Below are positions 36,372-46,724 of a stretch of 64,000 bases of DNA, one piece after another; positions within the stretch are counted from its first letter, which is position 1, and each line of letters begins with the position of its first letter. The translations under genes and the position numbers were made by a program. The DNA is from Marinobacter sp. (GTDB taxonomy: Bacteria > Pseudomonadota > Gammaproteobacteria > Pseudomonadales > Oleiphilaceae): positions 496,001-560,000 of the forward strand of contig JAGYIS010000004.1 in the NCBI GenBank assembly GCA_018402255.1. The letters are read 5' to 3'. A model generated the notes under the pieces. The model made no database searches and was not told the DNA's origin. It saw only the letters and a program-made list of their open reading frames with translations.

Positions 36372-37118
36372 TCAACCGCCCTGTTTCGCGAATTCCCGCG
36401 TGACCATCTGCAAAGCTTCTACATCAAGGAGCTCTACTTCGCGGCCTCGGGCCCGGATGATGCCCTGATTCTGGAAGCGGGTGAATACCCGGCTGACCGT
36501 TTCTACGGCCAGGCCCAGGAAGTTTGCGATGTCGTTGCGGGCCATCGGCAGGCTGAAGTTAGTGGCCGACATGCGGCGCCGGCTGAATCGGCTGGAAAGC
36601 GACAAAAGAAGGGCCGCAATCCGCTCTTCCGCGGTATTTTTGCTCAGCAACATGGCCAGCTGGTGACTGTTCTGGATTTCCTGGCTCATCAGACGGTACA
36701 TATGGTGTTGGAGCTCGGGAAGTTTGCCAGTCAATTCCTCCAGTTTTTCAACTGGAAATTCGCAAATGCTGGTGCGCTCGAGCGCCTTGGCCGTGCAGGC
36801 ATAATGATCGCCGCTCATGCTGTCCAGTCCCACCAGTTCGCCCGGCATGAAGAACCCTGTTACTTGCTCGTCACCACCTTCGGTAATGATGGAGGTTTTG
36901 ACAGAGCCGCTCTTTACCGCAAAACAGGATTTGAACGGTGTGCTCTGATCAAAAATATGCTCGCCACGATTGTAGATCTTGCCTTGCTGAACGATGTCTT
37001 CAAGCCGGTCAAGATCGTTTTCCTCGATGGCCAGCGGCAGGCAAAGATTGCTCAAGCTGCACTGGTGGCATGAGGCCTTGAGTGGAGACACTTGATGAAG
37101 ATGTATTGCCTGGGCCAT
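36372..37118 (-). CDS. anr: Anaerobic Crp/Fnr-family regulator (Anr/Fnr)
   Basis: Anr is an oxygen-sensing transcription activator whose 4Fe-4S cluster forms without oxygen. The 248-residue protein has cluster ligands Cys17, Cys20, Cys26 (CHQCSLSNLC) and Cys108 (HYACTAKALE). A cAMP-receptor-like beta-roll and dimer helix follow, then a helix-turn-helix with the recognition helix ETVSRVFTRF (E..SR, as in FNR). An Anr-type palindrome lies 22 bp upstream of the start, suggesting autoregulation. Confidence 0.95.
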   Translation of the reverse strand: MAQAIHLHQVSPLKASCHQCSLSNLCLPLAIEENDLDRLEDIVQQGKIYNRGEHIFDQSTPFKSCFAVKSGSVKTSIITEGGDEQVTGFFMPGELVGLDSMSGDHYACTAKALERTSICEFPVEKLEELTGKLPELQHHMYRLMSQEIQNSHQLAMLLSKNTAEERIAALLLSLSSRFSRRRMSATNFSLPMARNDIANFLGLAVETVSRVFTRFQNQGIIRARGREVELLDVEALQMVTREFAKQGG

Positions 37119-37139
37119 AACGAGTAAACCATCTGTCCA

Positions 37140-37153
37140 TTGACTGTCGTCAA
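37140..37153. promoter_or_regulatory. FNR/Anr box upstream of anr
   Basis: TTGAC-N4-GTCAA (37140-37153) is a perfect inverted repeat matching the FNR/Anr consensus TTGAY-N4-RTCAA. It lies 22 bp before the anr ATG, just downstream of two TATACT boxes read on the minus strand. This position suits autorepression. Confidence 0.65.
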
Positions 37154-37233
37154 GTATAGCAAAAAAGTATAGCGTTATGAGTAGCTTTTAGGCGTAACTC
37201 CTTATGAGCAAGAAGCGATACGGTACGGGCCGG

Positions 37234-38157
37234 TCAGCGGCTTTTGTTCTTCCACTGCTCGGTGCGGGCTAGTTTTTCTGCGGCCGCGGCCTCTTCCAGC
37301 ACTCTGGCCTGCTGAAGTTCTTTTTCCACCATTTCCGGGGTTTCCAGTGAAACCCGCCCCAGCGTGCCCGCCCTGAGCTCGTTCAGTAAAATCTCGGACA
37401 CCTTGTGGAGATCCGGGATGCCACCACGGCGGAAAAATTTCCGTTTCTCAGCGATCGCGTCCATCAGGCCAAGGCCGTCGGCAGGCTGCTGATCAAAACC
37501 GTAACGGGCCATGACCAGATCCGGGTAATGCTTGATCAGGTATTCGGCTTCGAACATCGCCACATCTTCAAAGTCCAGCACCGCGCTGCGAATAGCGCCG
37601 GTGATGGCGAGGCGATAGCCGCAGGCTTCCGGTGACAACTTCGGCCACAAAAAACCCGGGGTATCGTAAAGCAGAATGTTTTCCGGCAGCTTTATGGCTT
37701 GTTGGGCCCGGGTGACGGCGGGCTCGTTGCCGGTTTTTGCCGCCGGTCGCCCCGCCAGGGTATTGATCAGAGTGGACTTGCCGACGTTGGGAATGCCGAG
37801 AATCATCACCCGAAGGGCGCTTTTTTGCCGGTCATGGCCCGGGGTCATTTCCTCAGCAAGCTTGAGGATGCCGAGGGCTTCCTGGCGCTGGTTATGGGTC
37901 AGGGTGATCGCGCGGACACCGCGTTCCTGTTCCAGCCATTTGAGCCACTGCTCGGTAATGACAGGATCCGCCAGGTCGCGTTTGTTCAGCACTTTGATCA
38001 GCGGCGTCTCGCCACGAAGAGAGGGCACCAGCGGGTTTTCACTGCTGAATGGAATGCGTGCGTCGACAACCTCGATGATCAGATCCATCTGAGGCATGAC
38101 TTTTTTGATCTCCTTTCGGGCCTTGTGCATATGCCCCGGAAACCAGTTAATGGCCAT
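37234..38157 (-). CDS. ylqF: Ribosome biogenesis GTPase YlqF/RbgA-type
   Basis: This 307-residue circularly permuted GTPase belongs to the YlqF/RbgA family, which matures the 50S subunit. Motif order is G4-G1-G3: NKRD (58-61), GIPNVGKST (121-129) and DTPGFLWPK. The N-terminus INWFPGHMHKARKEI is the family signature, and the C-terminal domain contains RRGGIPDLHKVSEILL. It stands alone, with 115 bp to anr upstream on the other side. The symbol follows the closest family name. Confidence 0.92.
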   Translation of the reverse strand: MAINWFPGHMHKARKEIKKVMPQMDLIIEVVDARIPFSSENPLVPSLRGETPLIKVLNKRDLADPVITEQWLKWLEQERGVRAITLTHNQRQEALGILKLAEEMTPGHDRQKSALRVMILGIPNVGKSTLINTLAGRPAAKTGNEPAVTRAQQAIKLPENILLYDTPGFLWPKLSPEACGYRLAITGAIRSAVLDFEDVAMFEAEYLIKHYPDLVMARYGFDQQPADGLGLMDAIAEKRKFFRRGGIPDLHKVSEILLNELRAGTLGRVSLETPEMVEKELQQARVLEEAAAAEKLARTEQWKNKSR

Positions 38158-38395
38158 GATATTCGCTCCGCTCGCTGTTTGAAGGCGCCATTATGCAGGG
38201 GAATGACCAAATTTTCATATAGCTGTCGGCCCGCGTGTGCTGCGGGGCGAGCGATATTTTTTCGGAAGTGTGTACAAAAAAAGGGGAGATCGGGGTGAAA
38301 TTTGGCGTCGGATTGTTTTAGGGTGTACCTCCTCAACCACTAAAGCAACGTGATCCGGCGGTTAAAGCTTGGCTGCCGACGACTTGGAGATAACT

Positions 38396-38842
38396 ATGAA
38401 GCTTGTAAAAATTATTGGTTCCGCACTGGTGGCGTTCAGCCTTTCAATGCCTGTTTTCGCTCAGCAGGCGGCGCCCGGTGGTCAGCCAGACCAGGTATCA
38501 CAGCTAGCAGAAATGGTCGGTCTGTCTGACACCCAGCAAACTGAGATTCGCGGCATCATCAGCGAAATGGAAGGCGAAATCGGCGAGCTGCGTCAAAACG
38601 CACAGGGCCTTCAGCAGGCTTTGCAGGCAGAAATCAAGGCAGACTACGACGAATCCGCGATCCGCGAAAATGCGGAAGAGCTGGGTGATGTGACTGGCGA
38701 AATTGCAGCCTTGTCCGCGTTGATGCAAGCCCGCGTTGATGCGGTGTTCACCGAAGAGCAGCGCGATGAACTGGACCGTCGTATGCAGGAAATGCAGCAG
38801 CAGATGCAGCAACAGCAGCAGATGATGCAGCCGGGCCAGTAA
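38396..38842 (+). CDS. Spy/CpxP-like periplasmic protein
   Basis: The 148-residue secreted protein has a signal peptide cleaved after SMPVFA. The mature part is all-helical, with LSDTQQTEIRGIISEM and FTEEQRDELDRRM, which resemble the two LTxxQ-type motifs of Spy/CpxP chaperones. It ends in a Gln/Met-rich tail. The start at 38396 is set by GGAG upstream; an in-frame ATG at 38369 lacks a signal-like start. It is monocistronic with a strong terminator. A periplasmic chaperone or stress role is inferred. Confidence 0.75.
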   Translation: MKLVKIIGSALVAFSLSMPVFAQQAAPGGQPDQVSQLAEMVGLSDTQQTEIRGIISEMEGEIGELRQNAQGLQQALQAEIKADYDESAIRENAEELGDVTGEIAALSALMQARVDAVFTEEQRDELDRRMQEMQQQMQQQQQMMQPGQ

Positions 38843-38903
38843 ACCGGCCAATGACTGCCTGACGCGGAGCCGTTGAATCGGCTGTGGGTCAGGTGTCCGA
38901 AGG

Positions 38904-38938
38904 AACCCCGTCAGAGTAGTGCTCTGGCGGGGTTTTTC
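38904..38938 (+). terminator. Intrinsic terminator after the Spy/CpxP-like gene
   Basis: The stem CCCCGTCAGAG/CTCTGGCGGGG (38906-38916 with 38922-38932; one T-G wobble), with loop TAGTG, is followed by TTTTT. The A-poor left flank makes it mainly plus-strand. It ends 2 bp before the stop of the convergent exporter gene. Confidence 0.88.
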
Positions 38939-38939
38939 G

Positions 38940-41417
38940 TTATGGCGCGGGAAAGGGGCGGGTCAGAATGATCAGCCGTGGCAGCAGCGTGAGCGCGCCC
39001 AGCAATGCTATCAACATGGCAAAGCCAGTGAACAGGCCAAAGTAGATGGTCGGAATAAAGTTCGACAACACCAGAATAGAGAATCCGGAAATGATGGTCA
39101 GCGAGGTGAAGAACATGGCCTGGCCGATGCTGCGATGGCAGCGATGCATGGTGGCCAGGTAATCGCCATCTTTCACAAATTCGGTTTTGAAACGGTGGAT
39201 GTAGTGGATGGTGTCATCCACGGCGATACCGACGGTGATGGCGGCAACGGTGATGGTCATCATGTCCAGCGGAATGCCGAGCCAGCCCATCAGGCCGAGT
39301 ACGGAGCCCGCCGCAATCAGATTCGGCGCCATGCCAACCAGTGCCAGCTTTATCGAGCGGAACAGGATCAGGAACATCACCAGTATGGCGCCAAATACCA
39401 CGCCGATGGTTTTAATCTGGGAGTCGAACAGGCTCTGAAGCATGTTGTTGTACATCACGGTCATGCCGGACAGTTGAATACGGTCGTTGTCGTATCCGAG
39501 CTCGGTGGTCAGGTGCGTGCGGATTCGGTCCAGTAGATCCTGCCGGCGCAGGTCGGGCATGGTTTCCAGGATCCGGATGCTGAACCGGGCCTGTTTGTGC
39601 TCTTCCGAGATGTAGGGGGTGAGCAGGATATCCTGAAGGTCAGCGGGCACCGCTGCCGGTACGAATGCCAGTTCTACGGCGTTCAGAGGCGTGCCGCCAT
39701 TGATCTGGGCCAACAGGTCGAGTGTGGTGTCGATCGACAGTACCTTGCCGGTTTCCGGCAGGCTATGCAGGTAATCGTGAACCTCACTGAGCTGGCGCAT
39801 CTTTTGGTAGGTGTACCAGGTATCCCGGTATTCCTCTTCGTCACAATCCTCAACAAACGGGTCGCAGTCGCTGGCGAAAGGATCGTCGTTGAAGTTCTCC
39901 GGAGCTGGTTCGTCGCTGATCACGACATCCAGTGGTGAGGTGCCGCCGAGTTGATCATCGATGGTGATCATGCCTTGATGGATTTCGGTGGAGGATTTGA
40001 AATAGTCGATGAAGCTGTTTTCAACGGTCAGTCGGCTCAGGCCGACCACGCAGAGCACAGCAATCACCGCTGATCCCACCAGTACGGTCCCGCCAAAGTG
40101 CTCGGTAAAGCGGGCGAAGGCGTCGGTAAAGGGTACGCGATCAGAGCTTACCCGCTGGTCCAGTGGTGGTGGCAGCAGACTGAGCAGTGCCGGGAAAATC
40201 AGGAAGGTGATCAGGAAGGCGACGGCCAGCCCCAGGGTCATCATCCAGCCAAAATCAATCACCGGTCGAATGCCGCTGAAGGTCAGCGAGCCGAAGGCCA
40301 CGATGGTGGTGATGGCCATGTAGAAGCAGGGTTTGATCATGGCCATCAGGGTGCGGCGCAGAATGTCCCTAGGCGCCGCCTGGGGCTCGTCGTGCTGGAA
40401 TTCCCGGTAGCGCACGATCAGGTGAATGGTGAGCGACAGGGTCATGATCAACAGCAGCGACACAAAGTTGGATGAGATCACCGTCACCGGCCACTGGGCC
40501 CAGCCCAGGAAGCCGATCATCAGCCATACGGTAAAGCTGCAGCAGAGCACAGGAACCAGCACCCAGCGCCATTGCCGGAAGATGATGGCCAGAGTGAGTA
40601 GCAGAAAAGCGAGCACGCCCAGCCCGAAGGTGGACAGGTCGTTCTTGATAAAGCGGATCATGTCAGCGACGATCATGGGTACACCGCCCAGGTGAATAGT
40701 GGCCCGGTCCCGATAGTTGTCGAGGATGCCCCGCACCTCAGCGATGGTGGCGTCTCGCTCTTTACCAAGGCTTTCGGTGAACTGGATAAATTCCTGGCTG
40801 ACCTGCGCCAGTTGCCGTTGCTCGTCTGCGTTGGCCTGACCGGCGCGAACCCTCTCCCGCAGCTCGTCACGCTGATTCAAGAGCTCAAAATAGCGTTCCG
40901 GTGTTGGCAGGTTGACCTGGATCGCAGTGGTACCGCCATCTTCGCTGAGCAGCAGGTTGGGGTACATGGGGTTGTTCAGCAATGCCTGGCGGGCGGTGTC
41001 TGATGCCACCTCATCGGTATCCAGCGTCTTGATTTCACTGTCGACGGTGTCGAGCGTCAGGTCCGGACTATGCAGCAGGGGAACGTTCAGAATGCTGTTG
41101 GTGGAGCCGACCGCGGGTAAAGCCGCCAGTTCGTCCCGCAGCGACCTCAGGTAGCCAAGCTCGGTCTCTGTGAACAGCTCCTCCTGCGGCGTGTAGGTCA
41201 CCACCAGAAAATCGTCAGAGGTAGTGAATACCCGATTGACCTGACGGTATTGTTCCAGCGAACGATCATTCTCCAGCACCAGCGACTCGGCCGAGGCATC
41301 CAGCCGGAACTGGTCAAAGCGCAGTGCCGCGACGGCCAGTAGAGCGCTGAACAGAATCAGCACAATCCAGGGGTGAGGGAGAATAAAACGATCGTAAAGG
41401 GCGCCAAGGCGATTCAT
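38940..41417 (-). CDS. RND/MMPL-superfamily exporter
   Basis: This 825-residue inner-membrane transporter likely exports a lipid or hydrophobic compound using proton motive force. It has a first membrane helix, a large periplasmic loop, then a bundle of five to six helices (LGVLAFLLLTLAIIFRQW onward), and a repeat of that layout in the second half. This is the RND architecture, but the protein is shorter than drug-efflux AcrB types, so it fits the MMPL/HAE-3 'predicted exporter' group. No membrane-fusion or outer-membrane partner is adjacent. The second periplasmic loop is very acidic (DCDPFVEDCDEEE). Confidence 0.88.
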   Translation of the reverse strand: MNRLGALYDRFILPHPWIVLILFSALLAVAALRFDQFRLDASAESLVLENDRSLEQYRQVNRVFTTSDDFLVVTYTPQEELFTETELGYLRSLRDELAALPAVGSTNSILNVPLLHSPDLTLDTVDSEIKTLDTDEVASDTARQALLNNPMYPNLLLSEDGGTTAIQVNLPTPERYFELLNQRDELRERVRAGQANADEQRQLAQVSQEFIQFTESLGKERDATIAEVRGILDNYRDRATIHLGGVPMIVADMIRFIKNDLSTFGLGVLAFLLLTLAIIFRQWRWVLVPVLCCSFTVWLMIGFLGWAQWPVTVISSNFVSLLLIMTLSLTIHLIVRYREFQHDEPQAAPRDILRRTLMAMIKPCFYMAITTIVAFGSLTFSGIRPVIDFGWMMTLGLAVAFLITFLIFPALLSLLPPPLDQRVSSDRVPFTDAFARFTEHFGGTVLVGSAVIAVLCVVGLSRLTVENSFIDYFKSSTEIHQGMITIDDQLGGTSPLDVVISDEPAPENFNDDPFASDCDPFVEDCDEEEYRDTWYTYQKMRQLSEVHDYLHSLPETGKVLSIDTTLDLLAQINGGTPLNAVELAFVPAAVPADLQDILLTPYISEEHKQARFSIRILETMPDLRRQDLLDRIRTHLTTELGYDNDRIQLSGMTVMYNNMLQSLFDSQIKTIGVVFGAILVMFLILFRSIKLALVGMAPNLIAAGSVLGLMGWLGIPLDMMTITVAAITVGIAVDDTIHYIHRFKTEFVKDGDYLATMHRCHRSIGQAMFFTSLTIISGFSILVLSNFIPTIYFGLFTGFAMLIALLGALTLLPRLIILTRPFPAP

Positions 41418-41466
41418 GAATGACTACTCTGCTGCAAAAAAACGAGTGCAGAGTTTGCCATAAACC

Positions 41467-42687
41467 TCAGCGAACTGTGACCTTTGAGGCGGCTAGTTCG
41501 AGAGATTCGATCAGGTGCTTCAGACGTTTGCTCATTTCAGCGCTGTCTGAGAGCTGGGTCACCATATTCTGTGTGGTGTCCCGGATGCCCTGAACGTTGG
41601 CCAGAACGTCGTCGGTGCCTGCCGTTTGTTGCGCAGACATGTCGGCGATTTCCTGGTTGGTGCGATCGATCCGGTTGACCACCTCATTGATGGCTTCCAG
41701 TGCTTGCTGCGCCTGTTCCGATTCAATCACGCATCGGGCCGCATCTTCTGAACTGCCAGTCATCTGATCGACCGCGGTCGCCATGGCAGCCAGCAGCTTG
41801 TCCAGGGTGGTCTGGATTTGCTCAGTAGAGTCTTGCACCCGGCGGGCCAGCTTGCGCACCTCATCGGCGACGACGGCAAAGCCCCGACCTTGCTCGCCGG
41901 CCCTGGCGGCTTCGATGGCAGCGTTCAAGGCCAGCAGGTTGGTTTGCTCGGCAATGCCCTTGATTTCGGTGATGGCTTTGCTGATCTCATGGCTGTTGTC
42001 TGCCAAGGCCCCAACACTGCTGGCGGAATCGCGTACAACCTGTTCCAGTTGTCGAATGCTGTCGGCGCTGTGGCTAACCCGGTCGCGGCCTGCCAGCGCG
42101 GTGTCCCGGGCCTCGTGAGACAGGGTTTTGGCGATACCGGATTGTTCGGCAATACCGATAAAGCTCTGCAGCATGGTTTCTACAACGTCCGAGGATCGTT
42201 CAGCGCCGGCCTGCTGCCGGGCCAGATCGTCCCGGCGCGCCTCTGCCGCTTTGGTCAGTTCCTGGACTTCCCGGTTAAGGCGTTCGGTGGCTTCTTTCAT
42301 GCTGCGGACCACGTCGACCGTGCGATCCTGCATGGCGTTGAAGGCCGTGGCCATTTCGCCTATCTCGTCGGTGGAGTCTACTGGTGCCCGCTGGCTGAGA
42401 TTGCCGCTGGCCTGGACTGACACCATGGTGTCTTTGAGGCGGTTCATGTGCTGTTCTATAAAGGAGATCAGCAGTTGGGAGCCGGCCATTTCCAGCGCCA
42501 TCAATAGCACGACCACCAGGGCAAAGCCGGGTGCGGTCTCTGCAAATACTTCTGCAAAACTGACGTCGGATCGCTCCGCCATCAACTGCATGGCATAGAG
42601 CACCAGCAAACAGAGTACCGCGAACACCACAATGTTCAGCAACCAGAACTTGTATTTCAGCCGGATGTTTCGCAGCAGGTTCAGCAT
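41467..42687 (-). CDS. Methyl-accepting chemotaxis protein without a large sensor domain
   Basis: This is a 406-residue chemoreceptor-like protein. Two close membrane segments lie in the first 75 residues ([38 protein letters not shown]) with only a short loop between them, followed by a HAMP domain and the signalling coiled coil. The tip [20 protein letters not shown] is intact. With almost no periplasmic part, the stimulus is likely sensed in the membrane or through HAMP. It starts 8 bp after the lipA end on the same strand. Confidence 0.9.
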   Translation of the reverse strand: MLNLLRNIRLKYKFWLLNIVVFAVLCLLVLYAMQLMAERSDVSFAEVFAETAPGFALVVVLLMALEMAGSQLLISFIEQHMNRLKDTMVSVQASGNLSQRAPVDSTDEIGEMATAFNAMQDRTVDVVRSMKEATERLNREVQELTKAAEARRDDLARQQAGAERSSDVVETMLQSFIGIAEQSGIAKTLSHEARDTALAGRDRVSHSADSIRQLEQVVRDSASSVGALADNSHEISKAITEIKGIAEQTNLLALNAAIEAARAGEQGRGFAVVADEVRKLARRVQDSTEQIQTTLDKLLAAMATAVDQMTGSSEDAARCVIESEQAQQALEAINEVVNRIDRTNQEIADMSAQQTAGTDDVLANVQGIRDTTQNMVTQLSDSAEMSKRLKHLIESLELAASKVTVR

Positions 42688-42694
42688 GGGCGTC

Positions 42695-43741
42695 TCAGTC
42701 GATGGCCTTCACCGGAATTTGCACGGCATTGGAAGGTTGGGGTACCTCGGGCACCGTCAGCCCCAGATTGTTTTTGTCGAATACACGGTCCGCGCGGTAA
42801 CTGGAGCGAACCATGGGGCCGGATGGCACTTCCATAAAGCCTTTTTCCAGGCCGATTTCCCGGAAGCGGTTGAATTCTTCCGGGGTAACGTAGCGCTCGA
42901 CCGCAAGGTGGTTCGGGGTGGGCCGCAGGTACTGGCCCAGGGTCAGGATGTCGACGCCGATGGCGCGGAGGTCATCCATGGTTTGCAGGACTTCTTCTTC
43001 GGTCTCGCCAAGCCCCAGCATCAGGCTGGTTTTGGTGAGTACTTCTGGGCGATGTTTCTTGGCGTGAGCCAATACGCTCAGGGTTTTTTCGTAGCCGGCG
43101 CGCGGATCACGCACTTTGCTGGTCAGGCGTTTGACGGTTTCCACATTTTGAGCGAACACATCGAGGCCAGAATCCACCACCTTCTCGACATCACTCATCA
43201 CGGCGTCGAAATCCGGGGTGAGCGCTTCAACTGCGACTTCCGGTGTGCGGTGCTTGATGGCCGACACGCAGGCGGCATAGTGTGCGGCGCCGCCATCGTC
43301 CAGATCGTCCCGGTCAACGGAGGTCAAAACGATATAGCGCAGCCCCATCAATTCTACCGATTTGGCGGTATTCTCGGGCTCATCTGCATCAAGCCAGCCC
43401 TTCGGGTTGCCGGTGTCGACCGCACAGAACTTGCAAGCGCGGGTACACACCGAGCCCATCACCATGATGGTCGCGGTGCCGTTGGTCCAGCACTCACCAA
43501 TGTTCGGGCAGTGTGATTCCTGGCAGACCGTGCTCAGGCGGTGTTCGGAGACGTTCCGGCGCACGGCGTCGTAGCGCTCGCCACCGGGCATCCGCGCTCT
43601 CAGCCATTTTGGCTTGCGCTCCAGGGGCTTGTCTTCCGTGGTGGCGGCCGATCGCTTGACGCCGTCCTTGATGGCACTGAAGCCGTGTTCGTTACGGAAT
43701 TTGGAACCACTGGTGATGCGAGGTTTGGCGCTGTCGCTCAT
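42695..43741 (-). CDS. lipA: Lipoyl synthase
   Basis: LipA is a radical-SAM enzyme that inserts two sulfurs into octanoyl groups to form lipoate. The 348-residue protein has both clusters: the auxiliary set Cys73, Cys78, Cys84 ([12 protein letters not shown]) and the radical-SAM set Cys99, Cys103, Cys106 (CTRACKFC). The C-terminal motif RSSYRAD, with the serine that binds the auxiliary cluster, is present. It is about 34 kb from lipB, unlike E. coli where the two are close. The downstream chemoreceptor gene follows at 8 bp. Confidence 0.97.
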   Translation of the reverse strand: MSDSAKPRITSGSKFRNEHGFSAIKDGVKRSAATTEDKPLERKPKWLRARMPGGERYDAVRRNVSEHRLSTVCQESHCPNIGECWTNGTATIMVMGSVCTRACKFCAVDTGNPKGWLDADEPENTAKSVELMGLRYIVLTSVDRDDLDDGGAAHYAACVSAIKHRTPEVAVEALTPDFDAVMSDVEKVVDSGLDVFAQNVETVKRLTSKVRDPRAGYEKTLSVLAHAKKHRPEVLTKTSLMLGLGETEEEVLQTMDDLRAIGVDILTLGQYLRPTPNHLAVERYVTPEEFNRFREIGLEKGFMEVPSGPMVRSSYRADRVFDKNNLGLTVPEVPQPSNAVQIPVKAID

Positions 43742-43872
43742 GGGGCCGGGAGCTCTCTGATCAGGGTATGGAGAACTCTAAAGGGTAATCGGCGGAGCGT
43801 ATAGATACAAGGCAGATACGGGCAATCACGGGGTCACCGGGCACGACATTGGTCGTACCCGGATGAGCGTTA

Positions 43873-45150
43873 TCAAGCCTGGGATTTGTCCAGGGCCTGG
43901 GTGACGTCGGCAATGATATCGTCCACGTGCTCGATGCCGATCGACAGCCGCACCAGATCCTCACTGACTCCAGCGCTCTTCAGCTCGTCTGCATCCAGCT
44001 GGCGGTGGGTAGTGGTGGCCGGGTGGCAGGCCAGAGATTTGGCATCGCCGATGTTGACCAGGCGCAGAATCAAATCCAGCGCATCAATGAATTTGGCGCC
44101 TGCCTCTCGGCCACCCTTGATGCCGAAGCTCAGAATGCCGGAAGCTTTGCCGCCACAGATCTTTTCACAGGTGGCCTTGTAGGGGCTGTTGGCCAGACCG
44201 GCGTAGTTTACCCACTCAACGGCCGGATGGTCCTGCAGGAACTGGGCAACCTTCTGCGCGTTGTCGCAATGGCGCTCCATGCGCAATGCCAGCGTTTCCA
44301 GGCCCTGCATGATCAGGAACGAGTTGAATGGTGAAAGGGCAGCGCCGGTATTGCGCAAGGGCACGACACGACAACGGCCGATAAAGGCCGCGGCGCCCAG
44401 CGCTTCGGTGTAGACCACGCCGTGGTAGGACGGGTCGGGCTGGTTCATCATCGGGAATTTATCGGCATTGGCGGCCCAGTCGAACTTGCCGGAGTCCACC
44501 ACAATGCCGGCCACCGTTGTACCGTGACCGCCAATGTATTTGGTCAGGGAGTGCACCACAATATCAGCGCCGTGCTCGAACGGCCGGCACAGGAACGGTG
44601 TGGCGACCGTATTGTCCACGATCAGCGGAATGCCATGCTTGTGGGCGATGTCGGCCCATTTCTGGATGTCGACTACGTTGCCGGCCGGGTTGCCGATGGA
44701 CTCGCAGAACAGGGCGCGGGTCTGGTCGTCGATGGCACTTTCAACCGCCTCGAAATCATCGTGGGGCACCATCTTGCAATTGATACCCTGGTTCGGCAGT
44801 GAGTGGGCGAACAGGTTGTAAGTGCCGCCATACAGCTGACTGGTGCTGACGATGTTGTTGCCCACTTTGCAGATGGTCTGCAGGGCGTAGGTGATGGCTG
44901 CCATACCGGAAGCCACCGCCAGCGCGCCAACGCCGCCTTCCAGGGCAGTCATGCGCTCTTCCAGTACCGAGTTGGTCGGGTTCATGATGCGGGTATAGAT
45001 GTTGCCCTGAACCTTCAGGTCAAACAGATCGGCACCGTGCTGGGTGTCGTCAAAGGTGTAAGACGTGGTCTGGTAAATAGGTGTGGTGGCGGCCTTGGTG
45101 GTCGGGTCGCTCTTGAAGCCGGCGTGTAGCGCGAGGGTTTCCGCTTTCAT
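43873..45150 (-). CDS. metY: O-acetylhomoserine sulfhydrylase-like (MetY)
   Basis: This 425-residue PLP enzyme of the Cys/Met metabolism family makes homocysteine from O-acetylhomoserine and sulfide. Seen: [52 protein letters not shown], and the PLP lysine in [10 protein letters not shown] (Lys204). The length of about 425, longer than cystathionine synthases, is typical of MetY. The ATG at 45150 is preceded by AAGGA; a GTG one codon upstream is less likely. It is monocistronic. Confidence 0.92.
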   Translation of the reverse strand: MKAETLALHAGFKSDPTTKAATTPIYQTTSYTFDDTQHGADLFDLKVQGNIYTRIMNPTNSVLEERMTALEGGVGALAVASGMAAITYALQTICKVGNNIVSTSQLYGGTYNLFAHSLPNQGINCKMVPHDDFEAVESAIDDQTRALFCESIGNPAGNVVDIQKWADIAHKHGIPLIVDNTVATPFLCRPFEHGADIVVHSLTKYIGGHGTTVAGIVVDSGKFDWAANADKFPMMNQPDPSYHGVVYTEALGAAAFIGRCRVVPLRNTGAALSPFNSFLIMQGLETLALRMERHCDNAQKVAQFLQDHPAVEWVNYAGLANSPYKATCEKICGGKASGILSFGIKGGREAGAKFIDALDLILRLVNIGDAKSLACHPATTTHRQLDADELKSAGVSEDLVRLSIGIEHVDDIIADVTQALDKSQA

Positions 45151-45242
45151 CACAACATTCCTTGCTGGTGGTTTGTTTTTGGTTTGTTCGTTTGCTCTGA
45201 GTATGCCACAGGCTCCTGGCTGATCGCACAGGGTTTGCAGGC

Positions 45243-46454
45243 TCAGACCATGGCACCGTAGACCAGTGCCCGGAGTTCCTGCCTGATGGGGTAGGAGGAG
45301 GACGGTATCAGCTGGGTCAAGAAGATAACCACCAGGTCTTCCTGCGGGTCGACAAAGAAGCTGGTGCTGGCCAGCCCGCCCCAGCCGAACTCCCCCTCTG
45401 AGCCAATGGTGGCGGATTTGGCAACATCGGTCTTGACCGAGAAGCCGAGGCCGAAACCGCTGCCGGCATAGGGCGTTTCGCTGAAGCCTCCAATGGACAG
45501 GGCCGGGAGGTCCTGGTTATCCGGCAGGTGATTCCTGCGCATGAACTCCAGGGTCTTGCGTCCAATTATCCGTTGCCCCTGATACTGACCACCTTGGCAA
45601 AGGGCCTGGGCAAATCGGTGGTAATCATCAATGGTGGAAACCAGCCCGCCACCACCGGACAGAAACCGGGGTTGCTTCAGGTATTTGGATCGCTCCGGAT
45701 CGTCCTGCAATTTCAAGGTGCCCCCGGATTGATAAAGGTAGCAGGCCGCGAAACGGTCCTGTTGTGCCGGGCGCACATGGAACCCTGTCTCAGTCATGCC
45801 CAGCGGCTGAAAGATATGCTCGTCAAAGTATGCATCCAGTGGCTTGCCGGAGAGCACCTGCACCAGGTGGCCGAGCACGTCCGTTGAGACCGAATAGTTC
45901 CAGGCGGTGCCGGGCGAGAATTCCAGCGGCAGATCGGCCAGTCGCTCCACCAGTTTGTCCAGTGTCAGAATCGAACTGCCGTCCAGCTTGAGTTGACGGT
46001 AGGCGGCGTCTACTTCGGTGCGTTCTGTGAACCCGTACGTCAGGCCTGAGGTGTGGGTCATCAGATCCCGGATGGTCATGGTGGTAGTCGCAGGCTCCGT
46101 TTCGAAATCCGGGTAGCTGCCGCCTTTGTAAACCCGCAGGTTAAGCCAGGCCGGGATGTACTTGTGCACGGGGTCGTTGAGCAGAAACTTGCCCTGCTCA
46201 TACAGCTGCATCATGGCGATGGAGGTGACCGGCTTGGTCATGGAGTAAATGCGGAACACTGTGTCACGCTGCATGGGCCGATTGCGCTCGATATCCATCA
46301 GGCCCTGGGCATCGGTCCACACAATCTCGCCATGCCGGGCTACCAAGGTGGTAAAGCCGGGCAGTTTTCCGGGCTGAACGTAGCGTTCATTAAAGTGCTG
46401 GCTGATCCGGGCGAGCCGATCCTGAGACAGGTCTGATGCAGGTGATTCCGCCAT
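45243..46454 (-). CDS. Serine hydrolase of the beta-lactamase/EstB family
   Basis: The 403-residue protein belongs to the class C beta-lactamase-like family, which includes esterases and D-amino peptidases. The nucleophile motif is SMTK (Ser71, Lys74), the tyrosine motif is in WNYSVSTDV, and a late segment [18 protein letters not shown] carries a WGG in place of KTG, as in EstB-type esterases. No signal peptide is visible, so it is probably cytoplasmic and an esterase. The ATG at 46454 follows AGGA; a TTG 30 bp upstream is also in frame. Confidence 0.85.
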   Translation of the reverse strand: MAESPASDLSQDRLARISQHFNERYVQPGKLPGFTTLVARHGEIVWTDAQGLMDIERNRPMQRDTVFRIYSMTKPVTSIAMMQLYEQGKFLLNDPVHKYIPAWLNLRVYKGGSYPDFETEPATTTMTIRDLMTHTSGLTYGFTERTEVDAAYRQLKLDGSSILTLDKLVERLADLPLEFSPGTAWNYSVSTDVLGHLVQVLSGKPLDAYFDEHIFQPLGMTETGFHVRPAQQDRFAACYLYQSGGTLKLQDDPERSKYLKQPRFLSGGGGLVSTIDDYHRFAQALCQGGQYQGQRIIGRKTLEFMRRNHLPDNQDLPALSIGGFSETPYAGSGFGLGFSVKTDVAKSATIGSEGEFGWGGLASTSFFVDPQEDLVVIFLTQLIPSSSYPIRQELRALVYGAMV

Positions 46455-46514
46455 GGATTGAAGTCCTGTGCTGTGCGGTAACAAGTCGGGCTATCAACCG
46501 GAGTTGGGCCAGAA

Positions 46515-46550
46515 CGAAAAAAGCCCGGCTCTTTCGAGTCGGGCTTTTTA
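46515..46550. terminator. Bidirectional terminator between tRNA-Met and the EstB-like gene
   Basis: The stem GCCCGGCTC/GAGTCGGGC (46523-46531 with 46536-46544; one wobble) has AAAAAA on the left and TTTTT on the right. Confidence 0.85.
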
Positions 46551-46556
46551 GAATAC

Positions 46557-46633
46557 TGGTAGCAAGGGGCGGAGTCGAACCGCCGACCCCAGCATTATGA
46601 GTGCTGTGCTCTAACCAACTGAGCTACCTTGCC
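46557..46633 (-). tRNA. tRNA-Met (anticodon CAT, elongator type)
   Basis: The 77-nt tRNA begins GGCAAGGTAGCTCAGTTGG and ends CCTTGCTACCA with encoded CCA. The anticodon loop CTCATAA gives CAT. D-arm and anticodon-arm sequence (AGAGCACAGCACTCATAATG) resemble E. coli elongator tRNA-Met more than tRNA-Ile2 or the initiator. It lies downstream of ychF. Confidence 0.93.
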
Positions 46634-46724
46634 ATTTCGTTTTGAGCTCGGCTCTAAACGAGGCGCGTATTTTCGGTATTTGGGTCCAAGCTGTCAAGGC
46701 TTGGCGCCAAAATTTCCTGAAAAG

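Noticed and set aside
38800..38842. CAG-rich repeat at the end of the Spy/CpxP-like gene
   Set aside because: It encodes a short Gln/Met-rich tail; impure and short, not a notable repeat locus.
43837..43862. Hairpin after metY as a terminator
   Set aside because: The stem has an internal mismatch and no T-run follows on the minus strand; support is too weak to list.
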